A stretch of DNA of 13,594 nucleotides from Thermoleophilia bacterium (GTDB taxonomy: Bacteria > Actinomycetota > Thermoleophilia > Gaiellales > Gaiellaceae). The DNA lies in the NCBI GenBank assembly GCA_013362295.1, contig JABFWJ010000316.1, forward strand, positions 1 through 13,594. The letters are read 5' to 3'. Under the pieces are notes generated by a model that was not told the DNA's origin, searched no databases, and saw only the letters and a program-made list of their open reading frames with translations. Within the stretch, counting starts at the first letter, position 1; every line of letters begins with the position of its first letter. Shown piece after piece: positions 1-6,099 of the stretch. The position numbers and the translations under genes were made by a program.

Positions 1-70
1 GAATCCGCCGGAACGCCTGCGCGGCCTCAAATGTCCTTCACCAAGCTCGTGTTGACCTCCTCGTCGAACG

Positions 71-93
71 AAAAAACCGCTGGCATGCAGCGG
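71..93 (-). terminator. Intrinsic terminator of thrS
   Basis: Read on the minus strand, CCGCTG and CAGCGG pair as a 6-bp stem around a 5-base loop. Six T residues follow at once (the A-run at 71-76). It lies about 46 bases past the thrS stop codon, so it is the likely end of the thrS transcript. Positions 1-70 beyond it show no recognisable gene. Confidence 0.8.
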
Positions 94-139
94 CCCGGGA
101 TCTCGTCAACCTCGCTCGGTTGAACCTCCGAAGCGTGAG

Positions 140-2071
140 CTAGGAGGTGAGAGACGGTTCCGCCCCTGCTTGCCAGGGACTCAGGGTAGCAAGTTTTGCG
201 CGGAAATCAGCCAGCGAAAGTGTGGTCTGGCCGCCGCCGTGCTCGCGGATCGCAAGCGACTCATCCGACTCCTTGTCGCCGTAGACGACCGCGAACGGGA
301 TCTTCTCGACCTCCGCGTTGCGGATCCGCTTACCGACGGTCTCGTCGGATTCATCGACCTCGACGCGCACCCCCGCCAGCTGTTCGGCGAGCGCCTGCGC
401 GGCCTCGCGGTGGCTCTCCCCGACCGGCAGGATCCGCACCTGGACAGGCGCCAGCCAGTAGGGGAACGCGCCGCCGTAGTGCTCGGTGAGGATGCCGATG
501 AAGCGTTCGAGCGACCCGAGCAGCGCGCGGTGGATGACGAATACGGGATGCTCGGCGTTATCCGCGCCCATGTACGTGAGACCGAACCGCTGGGGCATCT
601 GGCGGTCGAGCTGGATCGTGCCGAGCTGCCACGAGCGACCGAGCGCGTCCGTGACGTGCAGGTCGATCTTCGGCCCGTAGAACGAGCCTTCGCCCGCGCC
701 GACGACGTACGCGATCTCGTGCCGCTCGAGCGCCTTCTGAAGCTCACCCTCCGAGAAGTCCCATTCGTCGTCGGTGCCGAGCTTGTTGTCGGGACGAGTC
801 GAGAACTCAGCGCGCGGCTCGAGCCCGAACAACGCGTAGAGGTCCCGCAAGTAGGCGATGCACCCGTCGAGCTCCTCGGTGATCTGCTCCCGCGTGCAGA
901 AGATGTGCGCGTCGTCCTGGGTCACATGGCGGACGCGGGTCAGGCCGTGCAACGCGCCGGCGAGCTCGTTCCGGTGCAGGGGCGCGGCCTCGGCGTACCG
1001 GAGCGGCAGGTCGCGGTAGCTCCGGAGGTCACTGCCGAACAACAGCATGTGTCCCGGACAGTTCATCGGCTTGATCGCGAAAATGTGCTCGTCGCCGAGC
1101 GGGATCAGGAACATGTTCTCGCGGAACTTCTCCCAGTGGCCCGAGGTCTGCCAGAGCGTCTTGTCGTAGATGAGCGGTGTCTTCACCTCCACGTAGCCGC
1201 GCCTTGCGTTCTCACGACGGCGAAGGTCCTCGAGCTCGTTGAAGATCACCATCCCCTTCGGGTGCCAGAACGGCGAGCCGGGCGAATGCTCGTCGAAGTG
1301 GAAGAGGTCGAGTTGCACGCCGAGCTTGCGGTGGTCGCGCGCACGGGCCTGCTCGAGCCGCTCGAGGTACGCGTCGAGGTCGGCCTGCGAGTAGAACGCG
1401 GTGCCGTAGATGCGGGTGAGCTGGGTGTTCTTCTCGTCGCCGCGCCAGTACGCGCCGGCGAGGCCCGTCAGCTTCAACGCCTTGATCGGCTGCGCGTTCT
1501 GCAAATGCGGGCCGCGGCAGAGGTCGGTGAAGTCACCTTGGGTGTAGAGCGAGATGTCACCCTCGGCGGTGTCGACGAGCTCGACCTTGTACGGCTCGCC
1601 CTCCGCCTCGAAGCGTTTGCGCGCCTCGTCGCGTGAGATCTCCTCGCGCGACCACTCGCGCCCTTCCGCGATCTCGCGCTTGACCTCTTCCTCGATCTTC
1701 GCGAGATCGCCCTCGTGGACCGGCTCCGGGAACTCGAAGTCGTAGTAGAAGCCGTTCTCGACCGGCGGGCCGATCGCGATCTTCACGCCCGGGTAGAGAC
1801 GGCGCACGGCTTCGGCGAGCAGGTGTGCCGACGAATGTCGCAGGACGTAGAGCGCGTCCGGATCGGCGCTGTCGCGGGTGGTCAAGAAGCGGATCTGCTG
1901 GCCGTCGCGCAGCGGTAGGCGAAGATCCTGGACGGAGCCGTTCGCACGCACGAGAACGGCCTGCTCGGCGAGCTTCGGGCCGATCGCACGCGCGGCGTCG
2001 AGCCCGGTCGAGCCCTCGGGCAGTTCGAGCTTTGAGTTGTCGGGTAGGACGACGTTCATGACGGACGACAA
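140..2071 (-). CDS. thrS: Threonine--tRNA ligase (ThrRS)
   Basis: Cytoplasmic class II aminoacyl-tRNA synthetase that activates threonine with ATP and charges tRNA-Thr. The 643 residues match the usual full length. Domain order is an N-terminal TGS domain (about 6-66), an editing domain (about 70-220) with HSSAH (H79, H83) and CRGPH (C185, H189), a class II catalytic core (about 265-535), and a C-terminal anticodon-binding domain (about 540-632). The expected zinc ligands are visible: C338 in MNCPGH, H389 in DDAHIF and H514 in VIHRA. The start is probably TTG at 2071, because a strong Shine-Dalgarno sequence (GGGGGTGAT) ends five bases upstream; the in-frame ATG at 2059 has none. The gene is followed by its own terminator. 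Its 5' end overlaps a probable divergent small gene by 14 bases. No T-box leader is evident. I see no missing catalytic residue or truncation. Confidence 0.98.
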   Translation of the reverse strand: MSSVMNVVLPDNSKLELPEGSTGLDAARAIGPKLAEQAVLVRANGSVQDLRLPLRDGQQIRFLTTRDSADPDALYVLRHSSAHLLAEAVRRLYPGVKIAIGPPVENGFYYDFEFPEPVHEGDLAKIEEEVKREIAEGREWSREEISRDEARKRFEAEGEPYKVELVDTAEGDISLYTQGDFTDLCRGPHLQNAQPIKALKLTGLAGAYWRGDEKNTQLTRIYGTAFYSQADLDAYLERLEQARARDHRKLGVQLDLFHFDEHSPGSPFWHPKGMVIFNELEDLRRRENARRGYVEVKTPLIYDKTLWQTSGHWEKFRENMFLIPLGDEHIFAIKPMNCPGHMLLFGSDLRSYRDLPLRYAEAAPLHRNELAGALHGLTRVRHVTQDDAHIFCTREQITEELDGCIAYLRDLYALFGLEPRAEFSTRPDNKLGTDDEWDFSEGELQKALERHEIAYVVGAGEGSFYGPKIDLHVTDALGRSWQLGTIQLDRQMPQRFGLTYMGADNAEHPVFVIHRALLGSLERFIGILTEHYGGAFPYWLAPVQVRILPVGESHREAAQALAEQLAGVRVEVDESDETVGKRIRNAEVEKIPFAVVYGDKESDESLAIREHGGGQTTLSLADFRAKLATLSPWQAGAEPSLTS

Positions 2072-2183
2072 GACTAATCACCCCCGTGAGGACGACAGGA
2101 ACGAGGAAGTCGACGAGTCGCCGGTCCCCGACCCGGAAGAAGGCGAGGACCCGTCAGCCGGAGAGGATCCGGAAGCGGATTAA
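2058..2183 (+). CDS. Small acidic protein, unknown function (41 aa)
   Basis: A 41-residue ORF with extreme composition: 18 of 41 residues are Asp or Glu, with many prolines and only one Lys and two Arg. It has no hydrophobic segment and is probably disordered and cytoplasmic. Three things argue that it is a real gene. AGGA lies eight bases upstream of the ATG. Third codon positions are GC-rich. The TAA stop is followed directly by a perfect 13-bp hairpin at 2184-2220. Against it, the first 14 bases overlap the divergent thrS start, and the ORF lies over the thrS leader and its likely promoter. I do not recognise a family. It could instead be a chance ORF in the thrS upstream region. Confidence 0.5.
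   Translation: MTDDKTNHPREDDRNEEVDESPVPDPEEGEDPSAGEDPEAD
2077..2085 (-). promoter_or_regulatory. thrS ribosome binding site supporting a TTG start
   Basis: The minus-strand sequence GGGGGTGAT closely matches the complement of the 16S 3' end. It sits five bases before TTG at 2071 but 17 bases before the ATG at 2059, so it favours TTG as the thrS start codon. Confidence 0.65.
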
Positions 2184-2220
2184 GCCGCGCGCGGGCCGGC
2201 GACCGTCGCCCGCGCGCGGC
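2184..2220. terminator. Strong hairpin between convergent genes, terminator-like
   Basis: GCCGCGCGCGGGC (2184-2196) and its exact complement (2208-2220) form a 13-bp GC-only stem with an 11-base loop. It starts at the base after the TAA of the small acidic ORF and lies about 47 bases beyond the stop of the minus-strand acetyltransferase gene. No T-run follows on either strand, so it may be a non-canonical bidirectional terminator or an mRNA-stabilising hairpin. Confidence 0.55.
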
Positions 2221-2266
2221 AGCGCGTCAGCGTCGTCGTCATCCGGCTCGCGTTCATGGCTCGAGT

Positions 2267-2812
2267 TTAGCTGCCAGGGGCGCGAATCTGGTTCGGCTTC
2301 GCCGAATCAGGTTCGGTTGGTGTCGAATCAGGTTCGAAGCGCATCAGGATCCAGGTCGCGGTGTGGTCCTCGTCCGGCGGGTGGCCGCGTGAGACCTCGA
2401 CGAACCCCGCCTTCTCCCAGGCGCGGACCGCGCGCGTGTTCGATGCGTACGGATCGACGGTGACGGACTGCCAGCCGGTGTCGAGGAGCGACTGCGCGAG
2501 CGCGCGGGCCGCATCGGGCATCAGCCCGCGGCCGCGGGCAGCCGGGACGAGAAAGCCGTCGAGCCCGCCGCGGCGAGGGCCGCCTTCTTCCCACCACGAT
2601 TGCAGGTAGCCGACCGGCTCGCCGTCCGACTCGACGATCCACGCATCGACCGGCTCACGCTCGAGCCGCGCGCGCATCTCCTCCGGCGTGTAGGTCTCGT
2701 CGTCCCAGTAGCGGGACACCTCGGGGTCGGCGTGCCAGGCGACGAGCAGGTCGACGTCGGCGTCGGTCGCCGGCCGGACCGCCGTCAGCTGTCCGCGTAC
2801 CGGTAGTCCCAC
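2267..2812 (-). CDS. GNAT family N-acetyltransferase (second of an overlapping pair)
   Basis: A 181-residue acetyltransferase of the GNAT fold, of the RimJ/RimL or AAC(6')-like type. The N-terminal strand VRPATDADVDLLVAWHADP is typical. The acetyl-CoA-binding motif appears as PAARGRGLMPDAARAL, and the C-terminal part has DPYASNTRAVRAWEKAGF, the usual NxxAxxxYEKxGF-like motif. It acetylates an amine using acetyl-CoA; the substrate cannot be read from the sequence. The start is taken as GTG at 2812, with GAGGTGG four bases upstream; it overlaps the preceding acetyltransferase gene by 28 bases, so the two are likely translated from one message. The last 20 or so residues (from about FEPDST) are encoded by a palindromic repeat and look like a tail added to the domain. 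A later CTG start at 2788 is possible but less likely. Confidence 0.85.
   Translation of the reverse strand: MGLPVRGQLTAVRPATDADVDLLVAWHADPEVSRYWDDETYTPEEMRARLEREPVDAWIVESDGEPVGYLQSWWEEGGPRRGGLDGFLVPAARGRGLMPDAARALAQSLLDTGWQSVTVDPYASNTRAVRAWEKAGFVEVSRGHPPDEDHTATWILMRFEPDSTPTEPDSAKPNQIRAPGS
2288..2314 (-). repeat. 27-bp palindromic repeat, copy A
   Basis: On the minus strand CTGATTCGGC and GCCGAACCAG form a 10-bp stem (one G-U pair) around a GAA loop. The 27-base unit matches 26 of 27 bases of 4999-5025. A further partial unit, CGAATCAGGTTCG, repeats at 2303-2315 and 2324-2336. The element lies inside the 3' end of the acetyltransferase coding sequence and supplies its tail. It resembles a REP-type extragenic palindrome. 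Confidence 0.7.
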
Positions 2813-3204
2813 ATCACCACCTCGCTGCTCGTGCCTCCGACCGATTCGTAGAGCGCATTGGCCGCGGTGTTGTCCGGCTCCGTGAGCACGAAGGCCTCGG
2901 CGATCCCGCGCGTCTTCGCGGTGCGGGCGAGCTCGGTCATGAGCCGGGTCGCGACCCCCCGGCGTTGGAATGCTTCGTCGACGTCGAGCTCGTAGATGAA
3001 GAGGATCGACGCGTCGCCATGCCTGCGCGGCAGCTCGTAGCCGAATACAAACCCCACCGGATCGTCGTTCTGGAACGCCGCGAGGAAGATCGTGCGGTCG
3101 TCGGAGAGCAGCGCCGTTTGCGGCTCGCGCTCGGCGAGTCTCCGAACGACCTCCTCGTCCCCCGGCCCGAGGCGCCGGACCGTCGTTTGCACTGGGTCTC
3201 TCAC
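2785..3204 (-). CDS. GNAT family N-acetyltransferase, AAC(3)-I-like
   Basis: A 139-residue single-domain acetyltransferase. The acetyl-CoA pyrophosphate-binding motif is FQRRGVATRLM at about residues 79-89, preceded by the strand ILFIYELDVDEA. The C-terminal LTEPDNTAANALYESVGG followed by EVVMWDY resembles the end of AAC(3)-I-type proteins, where an ALYxxxG motif is followed by a short acidic or aromatic strand. This suggests a small-molecule amine acetyltransferase, but aminoglycoside resistance should not be assumed. The start shown is GTG at 3204; GTG at 3192, with GAGAG upstream, is an alternative. Neither has a strong ribosome binding site. Its end overlaps the next acetyltransferase gene by 28 bases, forming a two-gene unit. 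It diverges from the CBS-domain gene with only 31 bases between the start codons. Confidence 0.85.
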   Translation of the reverse strand: MRDPVQTTVRRLGPGDEEVVRRLAEREPQTALLSDDRTIFLAAFQNDDPVGFVFGYELPRRHGDASILFIYELDVDEAFQRRGVATRLMTELARTAKTRGIAEAFVLTEPDNTAANALYESVGGTSSEVVMWDYRYADS

Positions 3205-3220
3205 GGGGAAAGCGTACGAC

Positions 3221-3229
3221 GGAAAGGAG
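3221..3229 (+). promoter_or_regulatory. Ribosome binding site of the CBS-domain gene
   Basis: GGAAAGGAG ends six bases before the ATG at 3236. It fixes the start of the CBS gene even though the reading frame stays open further upstream. Confidence 0.75.
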
Positions 3230-3235
3230 TGTCAG

Positions 3236-3652
3236 ATGCCCCAGATTCGTGAGGTGATGACGAAGAATCCCCGCACGGTGAAGCCCGACGCCTCCGCCGC
3301 AGAGGCCGCGAAGCTGATGCGGGACGAAGACGCCGGAGTCGTGCCGATCACGGAGGGCGACGGGAGGCTGGCCGGGCTCGTGACCGACCGCGACATCGCG
3401 CTCCGCGTGGTCGCCGAGGGGAAGGATCCCGGTTCCACGAAGGTCAAGGAGATCGCCTCTCAGAACCTCGTCACCGTCGATCCGCAGCAGGATCTCGACG
3501 AGGTGCTCCGGCTGATGGCGAAGCATCAGGTACGCCGCCTGCCGGTCGTCGAAGAGGACGGCAAGCTCGTCGGCATCGTCGCGCAGGCGGATGTCGCGCG
3601 GCATACCGACGCGGCGAGCACCGGCCAGGTCGTCGAGCAAATCTCGGAATGA
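3236..3652 (+). CDS. Two-CBS-domain protein
   Basis: A 138-residue protein made almost entirely of a tandem CBS pair (Bateman module): CBS1 at about residues 4-60 (MTKNPRTVKPDASAAEAAKLM, then VPITEGDGRLAGLVTDRDI) and CBS2 at about 68-124 (NLVTVDPQQDLDEVLRLM, then RRLPVVEEDGKLVGIVAQADV). Such modules bind adenosine nucleotides and act as sensors; stand-alone versions resemble the mycobacterial hypoxic response protein Hrp1. No catalytic domain is attached, so its partner is unknown. It is cytoplasmic, with no signal or membrane segment. The start is set by a clear ribosome binding site. It is followed by a 15-bp hairpin and then by the first copy of the structured element. Confidence 0.93.
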   Translation: MPQIREVMTKNPRTVKPDASAAEAAKLMRDEDAGVVPITEGDGRLAGLVTDRDIALRVVAEGKDPGSTKVKEIASQNLVTVDPQQDLDEVLRLMAKHQVRRLPVVEEDGKLVGIVAQADVARHTDAASTGQVVEQISE

Positions 3653-3662
3653 GCGGAGTTTT

Positions 3663-3698
3663 CGTGCGTGCGCCCTCTAGCGCGAGGGCGCACGCACG
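3663..3698 (+). terminator. 15-bp perfect hairpin downstream of the CBS gene
   Basis: CGTGCGTGCGCCCTC (3663-3677) and its exact complement (3684-3698) form a 15-bp stem with a six-base loop, starting 10 bases after the CBS stop codon. No T-run follows, so it is either a U-less terminator or a 3' stabilising hairpin. It also separates the CBS gene from the -10-like box at 3702. Confidence 0.6.
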
Positions 3699-3701
3699 GC
3701 A

Positions 3702-3707
3702 TACAGT
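3702..3707 (+). promoter_or_regulatory. -10-like box of structured element, copy 1
   Basis: TACAGT fits the TANNNT pattern of a -10 hexamer and is identical to 8449-8454 in the second copy. In both it lies six to seven bases before the closing stem, where transcription would start. No convincing -35 hexamer is visible for this copy, because the region is occupied by the hairpin at 3663-3698. Confidence 0.45.
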
Positions 3708-3712
3708 GCGGC

Positions 3713-3834
3713 TCCCGCTGAGCGCGGAGCGCGAGTAGGTCGAAGCCCCGCCGAGTGACTGTCGAAGGCGCAAGCCGAGGACGGCCGGTCGGTGAGGTGG
3801 ACGAAAGCGCCACCGGCTCGGCGGGATATTTTTT
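3713..3834 (+). ncRNA. Candidate structured small RNA, copy 1 (unknown family)
   Basis: About 120 bases with a coherent fold. P1 pairs 3713-3723 with 3816-3826 (11 bp, one U-G). P2 pairs 3724-3727 with 3748-3751 and contains GG-TCGAAG-CC. P3 pairs 3761-3763 with 3780-3782 and 3767-3769 with 3774-3776, capped by a GCAA tetraloop. P4 pairs 3796-3800 with 3810-3814, then CG with CG after a bulged A, with loop AAAG. Six T residues (3829-3834) follow P1 closely, as in an intrinsic terminator. Compared with 8449-8578, bases 3702-3760 match at 54 of 59 positions (five transitions) and 3784-3815 match at 32 of 32. At aligned P1 positions an A-U pair (3721/3818) is G-C in the other copy (8468/8566). 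I do not recognise it as a known RNA. Alternatives are a MITE-like palindromic repeat or, for this copy, a leader of the acyl-CoA dehydrogenase gene. Confidence 0.65.
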
Positions 3835-3840
3835 GGTCCG

Positions 3841-4992
3841 GTGGACTTCCGCCTCTCCGACGAGCAGCAGCTGATCCGGCAGACGGCGCGCGATTTCTGC
3901 GACACGGAGATCGCCCCACACGCGGCCGTCTGGGACCGCACGGAGACGATCGACCGCGGCATCGTCGAACGGCTCTCGGCGGTGGGCTTCCTCGCCGCGG
4001 CGCTCCCGGAGGCCTACGGCGGCATGGCGCTCGACACGCTGTCGTACGCGCTCGTCGTCGAGGAGCTCGGGCGCGCGGACTCCAACGTCCGTGGGATCGT
4101 CTCCGTCTCGAACGGGCTCTACGGCAAGACGGTCGCGAGCTGGGGCACGGACGAGCAGAAGGCGCGGTTGCTGCCGCCGCTTTCGTCGGGTGACGCGCTC
4201 GGGTGCTACGCGCTGACGGAGCCGAGCGCGGGCTCGGACCCCGGAAGCCTCGAGACGCGCGCCGAGCGCGACGGTGACGGCTGGGCGATCAGCGGGCAGA
4301 AGATCTTCATCACGCTCGGCACCTGGGCCTCGAATGCACTCGTGTTCGCGCGCACCGGTGAGGCGGGCCCGCGCGGCATCACCTGCTTCGTCGTCCCGAC
4401 GGATGCGGACGGCTTCGAGGCGCGGCCGATCAAGGGCAAGCTCGGCCTGCGCGCGCAGGACACGGCCGAGCTCTTCCTCGACGGCGTGCGGGTGGCCGGC
4501 GACGCGGTCGTCGGCGAGCTCGGCGGTGGGTTCAAGGTCGCGATGTCGGCGCTCGATCACGGGCGCATCTCGCTCGGCGCGGGGTGCGTGGGGATCGCGC
4601 AGGGATGCCTGGACGCGTCGGTTGCCTACACGAAGGAGCGCAGGCAGTTCGGCCGGAGCGTGGCGAGCTTCCAGCTCGTGCAGGAGCTGCTCGCGGACAT
4701 TGCCGTCGAGACGGAGGCGGCGCGGCTGCTCGTCTGGAGAGCCGCGTCGCTCGCCGACGCTGGCGTGCGCCACACCGTCGAGGCGTCGATGGCGAAGTAC
4801 TTCGCGAGCGAGGTCGCGGTCCGGGCGGCGAACGCAGCGGTGCAGGCGCACGGCGGCTACGGCTACGTCGACGAGTATCCGGTCGGGAAGTACCTGCGGG
4901 ACGCGCGGGTGACGACGCTGTACGAGGGAACGAGCCAGATCCAGAAGCTGCTGATCGGCCGCGCGCTGACCGGCGAAAACGCCTTCGCGTGA
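3841..4992 (+). CDS. Acyl-CoA dehydrogenase family protein
   Basis: A 383-residue FAD-dependent acyl-CoA dehydrogenase that introduces a trans-2,3 double bond into an acyl-CoA and passes electrons to an electron-transfer flavoprotein. The length is typical. The all-alpha N-terminal domain (about 1-118) begins MDFRLSDEQQ. The beta domain carries YALTEPSAGSD (123-133) and the C-terminal domain has RRQFGRSVASFQ (267-278). YEGTSQIQKLLIGR at 361-374 places the catalytic base at E362, as in short- and medium-chain enzymes. The substrate cannot be assigned; the short-chain or branched-chain class is likely. The start is GTG at 3841, chosen because family alignment begins there. There is no Shine-Dalgarno sequence: the preceding bases are the T-run of the structured element and a six-base spacer. 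The message may be leaderless or may use that element as its leader. No beta-oxidation neighbours are present. Confidence 0.95.
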   Translation: MDFRLSDEQQLIRQTARDFCDTEIAPHAAVWDRTETIDRGIVERLSAVGFLAAALPEAYGGMALDTLSYALVVEELGRADSNVRGIVSVSNGLYGKTVASWGTDEQKARLLPPLSSGDALGCYALTEPSAGSDPGSLETRAERDGDGWAISGQKIFITLGTWASNALVFARTGEAGPRGITCFVVPTDADGFEARPIKGKLGLRAQDTAELFLDGVRVAGDAVVGELGGGFKVAMSALDHGRISLGAGCVGIAQGCLDASVAYTKERRQFGRSVASFQLVQELLADIAVETEAARLLVWRAASLADAGVRHTVEASMAKYFASEVAVRAANAAVQAHGGYGYVDEYPVGKYLRDARVTTLYEGTSQIQKLLIGRALTGENAFA

Positions 4993-4998
4993 AAGGCC

Positions 4999-5025
4999 GA
5001 ACCTGATTCGGCGCAGCCGAACCAG
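4999..5025 (+). repeat. 27-bp palindromic repeat, copy B
   Basis: CTGATTCGGC (5003-5012) and GCCGAACCAG (5016-5025) pair around a GCA loop. The unit differs from copy A (2288-2314, minus strand) at a single loop base. It begins seven bases after the acyl-CoA dehydrogenase stop codon and has the same orientation relative to its gene as copy A. Confidence 0.7.
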
Positions 5026-5053
5026 CTTCGAGCACTTCGCAGGTCGAAAGGCT

Positions 5054-5084
5054 CCAATCCGGTTCGCTGCGCGAATCAGATTGG
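5054..5084. terminator. Hairpin between convergent genes
   Basis: CCAATC and GATTGG (5054-5059, 5079-5084), then, past a C/A mismatch, GGTTCGC and GCGAATC (5061-5067, 5071-5077), form an interrupted stem with a TGC loop. It lies eight bases beyond the stop of the minus-strand SGNH gene. It shares the GGTTCG/CGAATC words with the 27-bp repeats. No T-run follows, so termination is only presumed. Confidence 0.45.
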
Positions 5085-5091
5085 GGTCAGC

Positions 5092-6099
5092 TCAGCTCAG
5101 CCGGTAGACCGCGCGCAACTGCTTCAGGACCTGCGCCGCGATCAGGTCGCCCGCGGCGGCCGTGTAGTGCACGCCGTCCGGCAGGCGCATCAGCGTCACC
5201 TTCCCGTGGACGCGCAGATAGGGCGCGAACCTGCCGTGCGCGTCGTCGAGGATGTGCCACGTGTCGACGTAGGCCGCGCCCTTTGCATGCGCGGCGGCGA
5301 CCGACTCGAGGATGCGGTTGACGATCGGGAAGCTCCTCTTGAAGCCCGGCCCGTCGGGGATCGGCAGGCCGAGCCAGACGACGTAGATCCCTCGCGCGTT
5401 GAGCTCGCGGGTCACGCCGTCGACTCGGCGTCTGTACTCGGCGTTCCACGACGGGCTTCCGAGGAGGCCGACATGCCTGCCGTCGGGGACGCCGGCCATG
5501 AAGTCGTGTGCGTCGTCGGCGCCGAACGAGAACACGGCCACTTTCGGCCTGAGCTGCGCGGGGGCCTCCTGCACGCGCGTGAACCAGTTGTAGAGGTCCG
5601 GGCGGGCCAGGCCCGTCGAGAGCCTGCTCTCGACTCCCACGACCTGCACGGCAGGATTCGCCACCCGCTCGAGCGCGTCGCCCGGCACCTGCGCCAGCGA
5701 GTCGCCCGCGACCCAAATCCGTAACGGTTTCGTTGCACTGAAGCGCGGTTTCTGGACCGACGCAGGTGTACCCCTGTGGATGCGCGCAGGAGTCCCCCTG
5801 CGTCGTCTCGGCAGCGGGCCCGCGGGCGGAGGCAGCGTCAGATGCACCTGCGTGTCGATCTGGTCCTCGTGCTCGCGGCCGATCGCGACCTGCAGCTCGT
5901 GGCGCGGCGTCGTCAGGCGGAGCACACGGCTGACGTCGACGAGCGGACGCGTGAGGGCGAGCGCGAGGTCGCGCTGAAAGCCCCCCGGCTGGATCTCTGC
6001 CTGCTTGCGCAGGCCCTCTGCCTGCAGCAGGGCGGCGAGCACGAGCCCGAGGAAGAGGACGACGATGCCCCGGCCGGCGGCTGTGAGACGGATGCGCAT
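5092..6099 (-). CDS. Membrane-anchored SGNH hydrolase / acyl esterase-like protein
   Basis: A 335-residue protein with an N-terminal hydrophobic segment (about residues 10-27, GIVVLFLGLVLAALL), probably a signal anchor that puts the rest outside the membrane. A low-complexity Pro/Arg-rich linker follows (about 88-120). The SGNH domain runs from about 126 to 332: block I is IWVAGDSLAQ (nucleophile S134), block III is SFGADDAHDF, with Asp where many SGNH proteins have Asn, and block V is LPDGVHYT (D308, H311). The overall pattern resembles the DUF459 branch of the superfamily. It is an O-acyl esterase or O-acyltransferase candidate for an extracellular glycan. The ATG at 6099 overlaps the upstream TGA by one base (TGATG), so translation is coupled to the MBOAT fusion gene. 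The longer open frame upstream overlaps that gene and is not used. Confidence 0.88.
   Translation of the reverse strand: MRIRLTAAGRGIVVLFLGLVLAALLQAEGLRKQAEIQPGGFQRDLALALTRPLVDVSRVLRLTTPRHELQVAIGREHEDQIDTQVHLTLPPPAGPLPRRRRGTPARIHRGTPASVQKPRFSATKPLRIWVAGDSLAQVPGDALERVANPAVQVVGVESRLSTGLARPDLYNWFTRVQEAPAQLRPKVAVFSFGADDAHDFMAGVPDGRHVGLLGSPSWNAEYRRRVDGVTRELNARGIYVVWLGLPIPDGPGFKRSFPIVNRILESVAAAHAKGAAYVDTWHILDDAHGRFAPYLRVHGKVTLMRLPDGVHYTAAAGDLIAAQVLKQLRAVYRLS

Noticed and set aside
2..84. Short minus-strand frame running through the thrS terminator and ending at about position 28 (about 19 codons from an ATG).
   Set aside because: It spans the terminator hairpin and T-run, has no ribosome binding site and is too short to support.
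170..1636. Long open frame on the plus strand opposite thrS.
   Set aside because: It is the antisense shadow of thrS; its composition is Arg/Val/Leu-rich without motifs, and thrS is unambiguous.
2813..3640. Upstream in-frame extension of the second acetyltransferase to a 457-residue protein.
   Set aside because: The extension is antisense to the CBS gene and out of frame with the first GNAT; a GTG with a good ribosome binding site at 2812 is the likely start.
3713..3834. Known riboswitch (glycine, cobalamin, c-di-GMP, ydaO) or hammerhead ribozyme for the duplicated element.
   Set aside because: GAGGTGGACGAAAG superficially resembles ribozyme and riboswitch cores, but the required consensus motifs (for example CTGANGA with GAAA) are absent, and copy 2 has no downstream gene on its strand.
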